Below, piece after piece: positions 9,241 through 19,371 of a stretch of DNA of 63,385 nt. This DNA is from Bradyrhizobium hipponense (GTDB taxonomy: Bacteria; Pseudomonadota; Alphaproteobacteria; Rhizobiales; Xanthobacteraceae): contig NZ_VSTH01000009.1 in NCBI RefSeq assembly GCF_008123965.1, forward strand, positions 1 to 63,385, in the 5' to 3' direction. The position numbers and the translations under genes were made by a program. Below the pieces are notes generated by a model. It saw only the letters and a program-made list of their open reading frames with translations, had not been told where the DNA came from and searched no databases. Numbering within the stretch: position 1 is the stretch's first letter; each line of letters starts with the position of its first letter.

Positions 9241-9552
9241 CGACGTACTCTGTACTGTTTCGTCTAGTTGCACTCGCCGTCGAACGCGCTGACTGTCCGC
9301 GCTCGCGACGTGGTCAATAAAGAGCAAAAGCCACTTTGTTTGGTAAACGGAAACGGCGTTTCGATTCACCACGTCGCCAAGCGAGAGGCAATTTGGCGAT
9401 CAGCGTTTATTTTCGGTGAACGCTGCGCACGCATGGTTAATCGCTCGTTTGCCGGCCGTCGTGCGCGGCCGCATGTCAGTTCCTGCTGTGAACTTCGTGT
9501 TAAATCGCTTCTGCCTACAAAGACGCGTGAGTGAGGTGGGGGGAGTATCGTG
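9241..9552. other. Divergent promoter region
   Basis: About 310 bases between the L,D-transpeptidase and CheZ-type genes, so both promoters must lie here. There is AT-rich sequence around 9310-9420 and a GGGGGAG Shine-Dalgarno ahead of the CheZ-type start. No recognisable operator was found. Confidence 0.5.
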
Positions 9553-10332
9553 ATGGCTGTTCACCGCAAACGTTTTCGTGTCGAAGATATCGTCGGTGGC
9601 GAATTGCCAATCCTCGACGTAACCGAAGAGGCAATCCCGATGCATAGCGAGATCATGGCCGAGCTGCGCGCGATCCGTGCACAGATGGCGAAGGGCACTG
9701 CCCCGCTGTCCGGCAGCGCAGCCATGGCGGCGATCGACGCCTCGACGGAGCGGGAGCTCTCCGACGCGCGCACGATGCTGGAGACGTACCGGGCTCAGAT
9801 CGAGCAGTGCGAGAAGCTGAAGGTCGAACTCGACCTCATCCATGACGCCATTGACCGCACCAAGCGCGAGATCGCGACCCTGCACGGCAAGAGCTTTGAC
9901 GGCGGCGAAATGGCCAAGGTCAATGGCGAGCTCGGCGCCGTAGTCGGCGGCACCGAGCAGGCGACCCAGCAGATACTCGAAGCCGCCGAGTCGATCGACC
10001 AGGCCGCCAGTGCGATGGCCAAGGTCCAGTCGGCTGACCAGCAGAAGCGTCTGGCCGACGACATCCAAGAACGCGTCATCTCGATCTTCGAGGCCTGCAA
10101 CTTCCAGGACTTGACCGGCCAGCGCATCAGCAAGGTCATGGGCACGATGAAATTCATCGAGCAGCACATCAACGCGATGATGGAGATCTGGGGCGGCGTC
10201 GACGCGATCAAGTCCCACGTCGTGCCGCAGGCCGACACCCGCAGCGAAGACGAAAAGCTTCTCAACGGCCCGAAGCTCGCCGGCGACATCGGCCACGCCT
10301 CGCAGGACGACATCGACGCGCTGTTCGACTGA
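9553..10332 (+). CDS. CheZ-family protein phosphatase
   Basis: A 259-residue, mostly helical protein resembling CheZ, which dephosphorylates phospho-CheY in chemotaxis. The key evidence is the helix segment FQDLTGQRISKVM (about residues 186-198), which keeps the DxxxQ catalytic signature. The C-terminal tail SQDDIDALFD resembles the CheY-binding peptides at the end of CheZ and the start of FliM. An extended coiled-coil region precedes it (DLIHDAIDRTKREIATL). The ATG at 9553 follows GGGAG with a 7-base spacer. No other chemotaxis gene is nearby, so it may serve a CheY encoded elsewhere or another response regulator. Confidence 0.82.
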   Translation: MAVHRKRFRVEDIVGGELPILDVTEEAIPMHSEIMAELRAIRAQMAKGTAPLSGSAAMAAIDASTERELSDARTMLETYRAQIEQCEKLKVELDLIHDAIDRTKREIATLHGKSFDGGEMAKVNGELGAVVGGTEQATQQILEAAESIDQAASAMAKVQSADQQKRLADDIQERVISIFEACNFQDLTGQRISKVMGTMKFIEQHINAMMEIWGGVDAIKSHVVPQADTRSEDEKLLNGPKLAGDIGHASQDDIDALFD

Positions 10333-10355
10333 TCGGGCACGACGGAGAGAAAAAC

Positions 10356-10384
10356 AAAACGCCGGCTCCCGCCGGCGTTTTTTT
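10356..10384 (+). terminator. Rho-independent terminator
   Basis: Stem AAAACGCCGGC / GCCGGCGTTTT with loop TCCC and a continuing T-run, 23 bases after the CheZ-type stop. Its A/T flanks could let it work in both directions. Confidence 0.92.
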
Positions 10385-10416
10385 GTTTTTGGTGCGTCCC
10401 GCGAACTTTCTTTCTT

Positions 10417-10563
10417 CCTTCTCCCCTTGTGGGAGAAGGTGGCGCGAAGCGCCGGATGAGGGGTTCCGTCCGCGATTGCAGCTGGCAGAGTGACTCGCGG
10501 AGAGAACCCCTCACCCGGCTTCGCTTGCAGCGAAGCCACCCTCTCCCACAAGGGGAGAGGGTG
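10417..10563. repeat. Large palindromic intergenic repeat (type D)
   Basis: Two arms containing CTCCCCTTGTGGGAGAAGG and CTCTCCCACAAGGGGAGAGG lie in inverted orientation about 110 bases apart, with inner inverted pieces (GGATGAGGGGTTC against GAACCCCTCACCCGG). The whole could fold into a long cruciform. It resembles the multicopy palindromic repeats common between genes in bradyrhizobia and contains no gene. Confidence 0.75.
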
Positions 10564-10586
10564 CAGCGTGCGCATTCGCTATCGCC

Positions 10587-11108
10587 TTACGCCCTTGGCG
10601 CGCAGCGGACGTAGACCATGTTGCCGTAGCGGGTGGCGGCGTCCTTGTCGATGAAGCGGGTGATCAGGACGCGGCCGTCGAAGGAGACGATCTCGCGGTC
10701 CTGCTCGCCCGGCGTCGGACCGGACGGGCCGATATAATTCTTGCCGCTGGGCGAACCCTTCAGCCGCAGTTCCTGCGGCGTCGCCTGGTCGGCGAGATGC
10801 ATGATCACGCCGCCGGAGGAGCCGGCGGTGATCACATAGGGATTCTTGCACTGGGCCCGGGCGGCGGCCTCGGTCCGGGCGCGGTCGGCCGGGTTCTGGA
10901 ACGAGGCGAGGCCCCAGCGGCCGACGATCTCGTCGGCGCGGATGCTCGCCGGCATCTCCGGACCGGTGCCGGGCTCGGCTTCCGGCGGCGGCGAGGACGA
11001 CGAGAAGGACGGCAGGCTCATGCCGCCACCGCAGGCGCCCAGCAGCAGCGCCAACATGGAAGCGGCGGCCAGATTGGCAACCGTGCGCACGTGAGCTGAA
11101 CCGATCAT
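10587..11108 (-). CDS. Putative outer-membrane lipoprotein
   Basis: A 173-residue lipoprotein: signal MIGSAHVRTVANLAAASMLALLLGAC with the lipobox LGAC, then a Ser/Pro linker. A small domain follows, with ADEIVGRWGLASFQN, AAARAQCKNPYVI and RYGNMVYVRCAPRA, in which two cysteines could form a disulfide. The ATG start is preceded by a GGGGGAA ribosome site; the frame runs 44 codons further upstream without signal features. Mature residue 2 is Gly, not Asp, which favours sorting to the outer membrane. The function is not recognised. It is divergent from groES, and its promoter lies in the same intergenic space. Confidence 0.8.
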   Translation of the reverse strand: MIGSAHVRTVANLAAASMLALLLGACGGGMSLPSFSSSSPPPEAEPGTGPEMPASIRADEIVGRWGLASFQNPADRARTEAAARAQCKNPYVITAGSSGGVIMHLADQATPQELRLKGSPSGKNYIGPSGPTPGEQDREIVSFDGRVLITRFIDKDAATRYGNMVYVRCAPRA

Positions 11109-11279
11109 GCTATTCCCCCGAGCAAAGTGCCCCCCGACCAAGACCGCGACCGCACCCCTGCTGCAGCCAAGCGCAAAACCACGGTTGGAGCAATGACGTC
11201 CTTGAATACGCCAGCACCGCAAATAAGTTTCTGGAGCCACAATCCTATATCCGCCTCACCAATCGCTTAACCACCTTGC

Positions 11280-11308
11280 TTGACAGGATCGCGGCCAAGC
11301 CATATTCC
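11280..11308 (+). promoter_or_regulatory. Sigma70-type promoter of groESL
   Basis: TTGACA at 11280-11285, then 17 bases, then TATTCC at 11303-11308. The expected start point falls just before or inside the CIRCE element. Confidence 0.7.
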
Positions 11309-11319
11309 CAGGCGCACTA

Positions 11320-11346
11320 TTAGCACTCGAAAACGTCGATTGCTAA
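11320..11346. promoter_or_regulatory. CIRCE operator (HrcA site)
   Basis: TTAGCACTC-N9-GATTGCTAA, matching the CIRCE consensus TTAGCACTC-N9-GAGTGCTAA with one mismatch. It sits a few bases after the promoter -10 box and about 90 bases before groES, the classic position for HrcA repression of chaperonin genes. Confidence 0.92.
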
Positions 11347-11437
11347 GCGCGTCGTTCGATCTCGGAGAGGGCGGACGGCAGCGCCGCCTCCAACCCACTT
11401 CTGTTGCATCCGAAGCGAGCCTCCAAAGGGAAACGTC

Positions 11438-11734
11438 ATGGCTAAATCCAGATTTCGTCCGCTGCATGACCGTGTCGTGGTCAAACGTATCGACGCCGAG
11501 GAAAAGAGCAGGGGCGGCATCATCATTCCGGACACTGCCAAGGAAAAGCCGTCCCAGGGCGAAGTCGTCGCCGTCGGCCCCGGCGGCCGCGACGAGGCCG
11601 GCAAGCTGATCCCGATCGACCTCAAGGTCGGCGACCGCGTGCTGTTCGGCAAATGGTCGGGCACCGAGGTCAAAATCGACAACGAAGAGCTCCTGATCAT
11701 GAAGGAGTCGGACATCATGGGCGTAATGGCCTAA
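11438..11734 (+). CDS. groES: Co-chaperonin GroES
   Basis: The 98-residue Hsp10 lid of the GroEL folding chamber. It shows [44 protein letters not shown], including the GGIIIPD mobile loop that contacts GroEL, and ends [10 protein letters not shown]. The ATG follows a weak AAAGGGAAA ribosome site. It is first in the groESL operon behind a CIRCE-controlled promoter. The 188-base gap to groEL is unusually long because a palindromic repeat is inserted there. Confidence 0.98.
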   Translation: MAKSRFRPLHDRVVVKRIDAEEKSRGGIIIPDTAKEKPSQGEVVAVGPGGRDEAGKLIPIDLKVGDRVLFGKWSGTEVKIDNEELLIMKESDIMGVMA

Positions 11735-11769
11735 GGCCGGACGCCTGAACAGCCGCTGAATGCTCCATT

Positions 11770-13554
<1,785 letters not shown>

Positions 13555-13581
13555 AGCCCATCCCTTCCGTTACAATCATGC

Positions 13582-13611
13582 GAAGGCCGCCTCCGGGCGG
13601 CCTTCTTTTTT
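13582..13611 (+). terminator. Rho-independent terminator of groESL
   Basis: Perfect 10-bp stem GAAGGCCGCC / GGCGGCCTTC with loop TCCG, then six T residues, 28 bases after the groEL stop. Confidence 0.95.
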
Positions 13612-13697
13612 GCCGACCATGGTGCGAGCTTTCCGATTCAACCGGCGGCCAAAACCCACTACGGTAACGCGCCGATTCTGACTTTGAGGACCTATCG

Positions 13698-14909
13698 ATG
13701 CGCGCGCTCCTGGTTTGTTCGACGGCTCTTATGGCGGCTCTGCTCGCGACGTCACTTGATCCCGCATCCGCCCAGATGAAGCTCTCTCCGAAGGCCACCG
13801 CCCCGGGCGGCGTCGAGACGCGCTATTTCACCTCGATCGACGGGCTGATGGACGGCAATGCCGACGTGATCCTGAAGGAAACGCGGCAGGGCAAGACGGT
13901 CACTTCAGCGGTCCTCGACGTCTGCTATCCCGTCGCAAAAAATTCCGACCGCAAGGACCGCTTCGTCGTCAACCTCCAGGTCGCGGGCCAGACATTGACG
14001 GGCACGACGCAGAGCATCAGTGAGAAGGCGCCGGTCACCGTCAAGCTCTTGCGCAAGCCGACCGGCGACACCTTTGAATTCCGCGGTCAGATCGGCATCG
14101 GCCAGGCCGTGACCGAGGTCACCTCGCCCGACAATTCCGATCTCAGCGAGAGGGAATTTCTGGACAACCAGACCTCCGACGACGGCATCACGCCGCAACC
14201 GAGGGATTTCACCGACGTCTCTCCGGAAGCGATCGCGGTCAAGGTCAAGCTGGATGCTGCGACCGACTTCCTGAAGAGCCTGAAGGGCCAGGATGTCGAG
14301 GTGACGCTGGCAAGCCTCAACGTCGGCTGCGATGCGCTGCGCGCCGGCGAGCAGACCATCAACATGTCGGTCGATCCGGAACGCGCCGGCGCGCTGCTCG
14401 CAAAGTTCAAGGCAATGCCGGGCGTCACCGCGGCGGGCTGGACAGCAGGCATGACCGAGATGGACCGCACCATCCGCATCCCCGCCGCCGACTGGCGCGA
14501 CGGCGACAAGATCAACCGCGACAAACTCGCGGCCGCCGTAGCAAACGTGCTGAGCAGAACGCTCGCAGCCAAGCCGGTCTCGCAAAGCTTCAACCCGGCC
14601 ACCGGCAAGCTCAAGCTGGTCTTCAAGCGGCCGAACCAGGATTTTCCTGCGCTCGAGCTCACCGACACGATCGAGGTCGCCGGCCTCGTCTCGCCCGACA
14701 GACCGGGCACGACCGACCGGCTGATGCTCTGGATCGGCAGCCCCTCGACCACCACCGCCGACGAGAGCAGCGGCGCCAAGCTCAACCTGTCGGACGAAGC
14801 CACGGCCGACGAGGAAGCCGATCAGCCCGACGACAACGGCTCGCTCGAGGCGCTCATCAAAGAGCTCAAGGGCCAGCGCTGGGACGCCGACAAGTCGGTG
14901 TGGAAATAG
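13698..14909 (+). CDS. Exported hypothetical protein, 403 aa
   Basis: A 403-residue protein with signal peptide MRALLVCSTALMAALLATSLDPASAQ and no further membrane segments, so it is predicted periplasmic. It contains two Cys, VLDVCYPVAKNSD and LNVGCDALRAG, a mixed alpha/beta pattern, and an acidic C-terminal region (DEATADEEADQPDDNGS) ending in a Lys/Trp-containing helix. GAGGACC precedes the ATG. No domain is recognised. It stands alone between the groEL terminator and a palindromic repeat; the clean signal peptide and even composition argue it is a real gene. Confidence 0.78.
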   Translation: MRALLVCSTALMAALLATSLDPASAQMKLSPKATAPGGVETRYFTSIDGLMDGNADVILKETRQGKTVTSAVLDVCYPVAKNSDRKDRFVVNLQVAGQTLTGTTQSISEKAPVTVKLLRKPTGDTFEFRGQIGIGQAVTEVTSPDNSDLSEREFLDNQTSDDGITPQPRDFTDVSPEAIAVKVKLDAATDFLKSLKGQDVEVTLASLNVGCDALRAGEQTINMSVDPERAGALLAKFKAMPGVTAAGWTAGMTEMDRTIRIPAADWRDGDKINRDKLAAAVANVLSRTLAAKPVSQSFNPATGKLKLVFKRPNQDFPALELTDTIEVAGLVSPDRPGTTDRLMLWIGSPSTTTADESSGAKLNLSDEATADEEADQPDDNGSLEALIKELKGQRWDADKSVWK

Positions 14910-14920
14910 GCCGAGCATCG

Positions 14921-15057
14921 TGCCCCGGACGCAGCGCAGCACGTCAGTGATGCGCTGCCGAGCCGGGGCCCAGAAGTTACAAGCTCGATTGCGGATAGAA
15001 TCTGGGTCCCGGCTCAGCGGCGCATCGCTTTACGCGCTGCGCCTTGTCCGGGAAACG
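14921..15057. repeat. Palindromic intergenic repeat (type C)
   Basis: Outer arms TGCCCCGGAC ... GTCCGGGA with inner arms including GCCGGGGCCCAGAAG and CTGGGTCCCGGCTCAGCGGC form nested inverted repeats about 135 bases long. It lies between two convergent genes and may serve as their shared transcription end. Confidence 0.7.
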
Positions 15058-15075
15058 AGAGTGCTGCTCGCGGAG

Positions 15076-15474
15076 CTAATTCCCGTTGACGCGAAAGCGC
15101 AGCGGCTTGGGGCCGAGAAGCGTCAACACGTCGCCCTGCCGCTTCCAGGTCTCGACGCTGCCGAGGGCCGTGACAAGATCGTCGTCGGCCTGAGCCCGCG
15201 CAGGCGGGCAGGACCGGTCCTGGATCTGGCCGGGGACGAAGATCACGGTGTTGCCGGCAACGGAAAACTGGCCCTTGCCGCCCTTGCACCAGAGCTCCAG
15301 CGCCACCTCGCCATTGTCGCCGATCTCGATGTTCGGGATCCGCTTCGAGCCGGGCTGCGGCAGCGCCTCCAGCGTCATCTCGGTGCCGAAGGGGAAGCCG
15401 TCCTCGGCACGCGCGGCCGCCGACATCAGCAGCACCGCGGCCACCGCACATACCATCCGCTTGAGCGAAACCAT
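15076..15474 (-). CDS. META-domain (HslJ-like) exported protein
   Basis: A 132-residue protein with signal peptide MVSLKRMVCAVAAVLLMSAAARAE. The rest fits one META domain: an early GTEMTLEALPQPG, a central GGKGQFSVAGNTVIFV, the Cys motif DRSCPPARAQADDDLVTAL, and the closing strands VETWKRQGDVLTLLGPKPLRF. META domains occur in HslJ and related envelope proteins, several linked to stress, but their biochemical role is unclear. The start is the ATG giving a normal signal peptide; the frame opens 10 codons earlier. Confidence 0.7.
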   Translation of the reverse strand: MVSLKRMVCAVAAVLLMSAAARAEDGFPFGTEMTLEALPQPGSKRIPNIEIGDNGEVALELWCKGGKGQFSVAGNTVIFVPGQIQDRSCPPARAQADDDLVTALGSVETWKRQGDVLTLLGPKPLRFRVNGN

Positions 15475-15653
15475 AGAACCTCTCGACCGACCTGATTGCC
15501 GCATCTTCTATAAGAGGGCGAGGACGTTGAGAAGATTCGCCGGCGAACGACGCGAAAATTCCCGTGGAACATCGGTTCCGCGCGGATTTGCGTCGAGCCA
15601 CGGTGCGCCCGGGCTCCTTGGACCTTGGCGAGACCGACGCGGGCGAAGGCCGA

Positions 15654-17021
15654 TCACCGCGCGTAGACGAGGCTCGGAAGCCAGAGGATGATTTGCGGAA
15701 AGACGATGCAAAGCGCCACTCCGATGGCCTGCAAGACCATGAAGTTGACCGAAGCTCTGAAGATCGTGGCCATGCTGATCTCCGGCGGCGCCACGCTCTT
15801 GAGATAGAACAGCGAATACCCGAAGGGCGGGCTGAGAAAAGCCATCTGCATGTTGACCATGAAGATCACGCCATACCAGAGCGGCACGTCAGTCTGCGGC
15901 AATCCCGGCAGACCAAGCACACCGTCCCAGTTCAACCCCTTCAGGATCGGCAAGAAGATCGGAACTGTCAGCAGCAGGATTCCGACCCAGTCGAGGAACA
16001 TGCCGAGTACGAACAGAATCAGCATCATCAACGTCAGGATTCCATAAGGGGGCAATCCCGTTCCGAGAATGGACTCCGCAACGAACTGTTGTCCGCCCTT
16101 GAGGATGAAGAACCCGACGAACATGGTGGCGCCGAAGAATATCCACATCACCATCGCGGTCGCTTTCAGCGTGGCGATCGCAGCTTCCTCGACCGCGAGC
16201 CAGTTCAGGCGGCGATGGAGCGCCGATACGAACAGTGCGCCGAAGGTGCCGATTCCCGCGGCCTCGACCGGCGTCGCAATACCAAAGAAGATGACCCCGA
16301 GCACTAGGACGATCAGCAGCAAGGGGGCGATGGTGTTTCGCAACAGCCGTAGCTTCTCGGAGAAGTCGACGCGCTCTTCCTTCGGCAAGGCGGGGCCGAG
16401 GCTGGGGTTGATGTAGCATCGGACCGTGATGTAGCCGATGTACATGCCGGACAGCAGGAATCCCGGGAAGATGGCGCCAACCAGCAGTTCTCCCAGCGAT
16501 TGCTGCGCCACGACCGCATAGACAATCGCCATCACCGAAGGCGGAATCAGAATGCCCAGGGTGCCGCCGGCCAAGAGCGAGCCGCAGGCCAGTTTCTGGT
16601 CATAGCCGCGCTTGAGCATTGCCGGCAGCGCGATCATGCCCATCGTCACTTCGGTCGCTCCCACCACGCCGACCATGGCGGCCAGCGCCGTGCACGCCAG
16701 GACCGTTGCGGACGCGAGGCCGCCCTTGACGGATCCGAGCCATTTATAGACCGCATCGAACAGCTCCTCGATGATGCCAGCCTTCTCCAGCATCGCCGCC
16801 ATGAAGATGAACAGCGGGACAGCCGAGAGTTGATAATCGGTCATGAAGGGAAATATGCGCGCCGGGGTCATGTTCAGGACGGCGGAGTTGCCGAACAGGA
16901 ACAGGAAGACCACCGCAAGGCTTCCGGTGCAGAAGGCCATCGGCAGCCCGAGCGCGAGGAGCACCCCGAGCGAGCCGAACATCAGGAGCGTGAGCCACGC
17001 AATATCGATATCCCAGCCCAT
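15654..17021 (-). CDS. dctM: TRAP transporter large permease DctM
   Basis: The 455-residue, multi-helix large membrane subunit of a tripartite ATP-independent periplasmic transporter, which moves solute using a sodium or proton gradient. Typical DctM stretches are GLPMAFCTGSLAVVFLF, VPLFIFMAAMLEKAG, GMIALPAMLKRGYDQKLACGSLLAGGTLGILIPPS and MFLDWVGILLLTVPIFLPIL. It is last in a minus-strand operon dctP-dctQ-dctM, starting three bases after the dctQ stop. The substrate cannot be told from this subunit. Confidence 0.93.
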   Translation of the reverse strand: MGWDIDIAWLTLLMFGSLGVLLALGLPMAFCTGSLAVVFLFLFGNSAVLNMTPARIFPFMTDYQLSAVPLFIFMAAMLEKAGIIEELFDAVYKWLGSVKGGLASATVLACTALAAMVGVVGATEVTMGMIALPAMLKRGYDQKLACGSLLAGGTLGILIPPSVMAIVYAVVAQQSLGELLVGAIFPGFLLSGMYIGYITVRCYINPSLGPALPKEERVDFSEKLRLLRNTIAPLLLIVLVLGVIFFGIATPVEAAGIGTFGALFVSALHRRLNWLAVEEAAIATLKATAMVMWIFFGATMFVGFFILKGGQQFVAESILGTGLPPYGILTLMMLILFVLGMFLDWVGILLLTVPIFLPILKGLNWDGVLGLPGLPQTDVPLWYGVIFMVNMQMAFLSPPFGYSLFYLKSVAPPEISMATIFRASVNFMVLQAIGVALCIVFPQIILWLPSLVYAR

Positions 17022-17024
17022 GGC

Positions 17025-18152
17025 TCAGGCTCTCCCCCGCGACAGAAACGCAATGTCCTTGATGAACTTGGCGATGCCCTGGAGAAACAGAAGCCCGGCG
17101 CCGATCGGCATCATCAGTTTGACCGGCCAATACTGCACGCCCCACTCCGTGAAGGAGTGCTCGTCATTGCTGATCGAGTCGGCTGCAAATCGCCAACTTG
17201 TCCAGAACAGCACTCCGACGAAGATGAAGAAGAAGATGGAGGTAATGATGTCGGCGAGGGCTTTGCCGCGCGGCGAAAATTTCGCATAGATCACGTCGAC
17301 GCGGACGTGTTGATCCTCGCGATAGGCAAACGCACCCGCGAGCATGTATTGCATGCCGTACATCAAGAACATGCTTTCATGAACCCAATTGGTAGGTGAG
17401 TTGAAAACGAACCGCGCAATGACCTCGTAATAGTAGACGAACACCGAAATAACTGCCCAATAGGCCACGAACTCTCCCGCACGGACGTTGACCGCCTCGA
17501 TCCAGTCGGTCAGGCGGGTGTGCAGGCCCAGCGTTGGATCTTCATGGGTCCCGGCCAGCGGAAGATCGGGCACGGCTTCGGCCGCCGGAGACGCGATGCG
17601 CCCGTCAGCTTCGGCTTCGCCCGCCCGCCGGACCAGCCGCGGCAGCAGAACGGCATCTGCGATCAGCATCGCCGCCATCAAGATTGCGAGCCAGCGTGAG
17701 TAATTGCGCCAGTCATTGAGGCTGCCCTCGGCCTGCGCGAACTCCTGCTCAGTGACGCGGCCCTGGCTCTGCGCTTTTTGCAGGGCTTCCGTCATTTCTT
17801 GCGTCGGAGCGATGTTCGGCGGGATTTGCGCGCGTCTGATCAAGGTGTGAGACTTCTCGACCGCGGCCCGGGTGCGAGAGACATCCTCGCGCCGGTCCCG
17901 GATCTCGACATTGGCAAAGAGGATGACCAGAAAGACCGGGATGAAAACGAAGCCCCAGAGATTGCGCAGATACAAGCGGTGCAGGCCCATGAAGCCTGAG
18001 CACAGCCAGAACAGATAAGCGATGAACAGCGAAGGACCGCGCAGCGTGCCGCGCTGCTTTTCGCGTTTGACGAGGTAGATCGCAATCAGTGGAAACAACA
18101 ACAGCGTGCCCCAATAGAGCCAATGGGGCAGCACGAAGTTCAGACTTGGCAT
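17025..18152 (-). CDS. dctQ: TRAP small permease DctQ with TM2-like N-terminus
   Basis: 375 residues, about twice the usual DctQ length. The C-terminal half (from about residue 210) is a normal four-helix DctQ: EFVAYWAVISVFVYYYEVIARFVFNSPTNWVHE, YMLAGAFAYREDQHVRVDVIYAK and GVQYWPVKLMMPIGAGLLFLQGI. The N-terminal half has a membrane helix, then AYLFWLCSGFMGLHRLYLRNLWGFVFIPVFLVILF, which resembles a TM2 domain (a Gly-x-x-Gly-x-His-x-x-Tyr-like core). A soluble helical stretch (residues about 90-150) and another helix follow. It sits between dctP and dctM in the operon. The fusion looks genuine because the frame is continuous. Confidence 0.85.
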   Translation of the reverse strand: MPSLNFVLPHWLYWGTLLLFPLIAIYLVKREKQRGTLRGPSLFIAYLFWLCSGFMGLHRLYLRNLWGFVFIPVFLVILFANVEIRDRREDVSRTRAAVEKSHTLIRRAQIPPNIAPTQEMTEALQKAQSQGRVTEQEFAQAEGSLNDWRNYSRWLAILMAAMLIADAVLLPRLVRRAGEAEADGRIASPAAEAVPDLPLAGTHEDPTLGLHTRLTDWIEAVNVRAGEFVAYWAVISVFVYYYEVIARFVFNSPTNWVHESMFLMYGMQYMLAGAFAYREDQHVRVDVIYAKFSPRGKALADIITSIFFFIFVGVLFWTSWRFAADSISNDEHSFTEWGVQYWPVKLMMPIGAGLLFLQGIAKFIKDIAFLSRGRA

Positions 18153-18212
18153 TTCTTTGCCTCAAGGACGCAGCGGACTGCAGATCGGAGCGGACGAGAG
18201 TGTGGCGGAGAA

Positions 18213-18243
18213 GGCAGGAAGACGCGTACAGCGTCTTCCTGCC
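18213..18243 (-). promoter_or_regulatory. Intra-operon hairpin after dctP
   Basis: Perfect 13-bp stem (GGCAGGAAGACGC / GCGTCTTCCTGCC) with a 5-base loop, starting 21 bases after the dctP stop and about 60 bases before dctQ. There is only a weak TTCT tail on the transcribed strand. It probably stabilises the dctP transcript or partly terminates, giving more binding protein than permease. Confidence 0.7.
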
Positions 18244-18264
18244 TGATGCGCCCGCAGCGGGATT

Positions 18265-19371
18265 TCAGAGATCCAGTTTTTGTCCTTTGTACATGTCCGG
18301 CGTTACATAGCCGAAACTGGGCGATTCCATCACTTCGAGCTGCGCCTTGAAGATCCGCGCGGCATCCTTGTCCTTGTTCGCCCATTTGAACCAGATCGGC
18401 ACCGCAACCTTCTGGAATTTTTCAAGGTCCTCAGCCGGCAGCCGATTGATCTCGATGCCAGCCTTCTCGAACTTGCCCCAGGCCTCCATATCGGCCTTTT
18501 GAACCGCCCCGTGATGAAGGGCCGAGTAAGCTTGGATTTCGTTTTCCACCCATTGCTGCATTTTAGGCGACAGCTTATTCCAGTGCGTGAGGCCGACACA
18601 GAAATCCATCAGGTCCACCGGCTGGTAGATCGACTCCAGGCCAACCGGGCCCATCCAGATGTATTTCGCAACCTGCTGGAAGCCCAGGTCCCAATTGACC
18701 GCCGGTCCGGTGTAGTCCGCGGCTTCGATCGTGCCCTTCTCGAGCGCCGAGAATACCTCGCCGCCGGGAAGCAGGGTCGTCCTTGCGCCAATGGCGGCAA
18801 AACCCTCGGCAATCATGCCACCCGGCACGCGCAGCTTCAGGTCCTTGAAATCATCGATGGACCGGATCGGCTTCTTGGAATGGATGATGTTCGGACCATG
18901 ATGGATGCGGCCGACATACATGAGCCCCTGCTTGGCAAAAACGTCGCGCGCAAGCTTCAGACCGCCATTGCCGTAGAAGAACACATCCCATTCATGGGGG
19001 TAGCGCAGTCCCATCAGGTAGGATGACAGGAACGCGGTGGCTGGCACCTTGCCAGCCCAGTAAAGCGTGAACGAGTTCATTGCCTCCAGCACACCGTTCT
19101 TGACGCCGTCCAGAAGTTCGAAATCGCCGACAATTTCCTTTGCAGCAAATGGTTTGAATTCCAGTTCGCCGCCGGTCTTCTCCTTGATCGTGCCGCACCA
19201 TTGCTTGAATGTTGCGAGTCCCACGCCGGCCGGCCATGAGGTCTGCACCTTCCAGGTGACGGTCTCGGCAGCTTTGGCATCCCGGATGTAGGGCGCGGCG
19301 ACGGCAGCAGTTCCCGCCGCAACAAGAAACCTGCGACGGCTGGTCTTCGGTTTGGTGGCTTCGTTGGACAT
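18265..19371 (-). CDS. dctP: TRAP transporter substrate-binding protein DctP
   Basis: A 368-residue periplasmic solute receptor for the TRAP operon. It has a twin-arginine type signal (SRRRFLVAAGTAAVAAPYIRDAKA), suggesting export folded through Tat. The mature protein has VTWKVQTSWPAGVGLATFKQWC, KDLKLRVPGGMIAEGFAAIGA, EVFSALEKGTIEAADYTGPAVNWDLGFQQ and LESIYQPVDLMDF, typical of the mannitol/chloroaromatic and 2-oxoacid branch of DctP proteins. The substrate is not predictable by eye. It is the first gene of the operon, so its promoter lies in 19372-19692. Confidence 0.92.
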   Translation of the reverse strand: MSNEATKPKTSRRRFLVAAGTAAVAAPYIRDAKAAETVTWKVQTSWPAGVGLATFKQWCGTIKEKTGGELEFKPFAAKEIVGDFELLDGVKNGVLEAMNSFTLYWAGKVPATAFLSSYLMGLRYPHEWDVFFYGNGGLKLARDVFAKQGLMYVGRIHHGPNIIHSKKPIRSIDDFKDLKLRVPGGMIAEGFAAIGARTTLLPGGEVFSALEKGTIEAADYTGPAVNWDLGFQQVAKYIWMGPVGLESIYQPVDLMDFCVGLTHWNKLSPKMQQWVENEIQAYSALHHGAVQKADMEAWGKFEKAGIEINRLPAEDLEKFQKVAVPIWFKWANKDKDAARIFKAQLEVMESPSFGYVTPDMYKGQKLDL

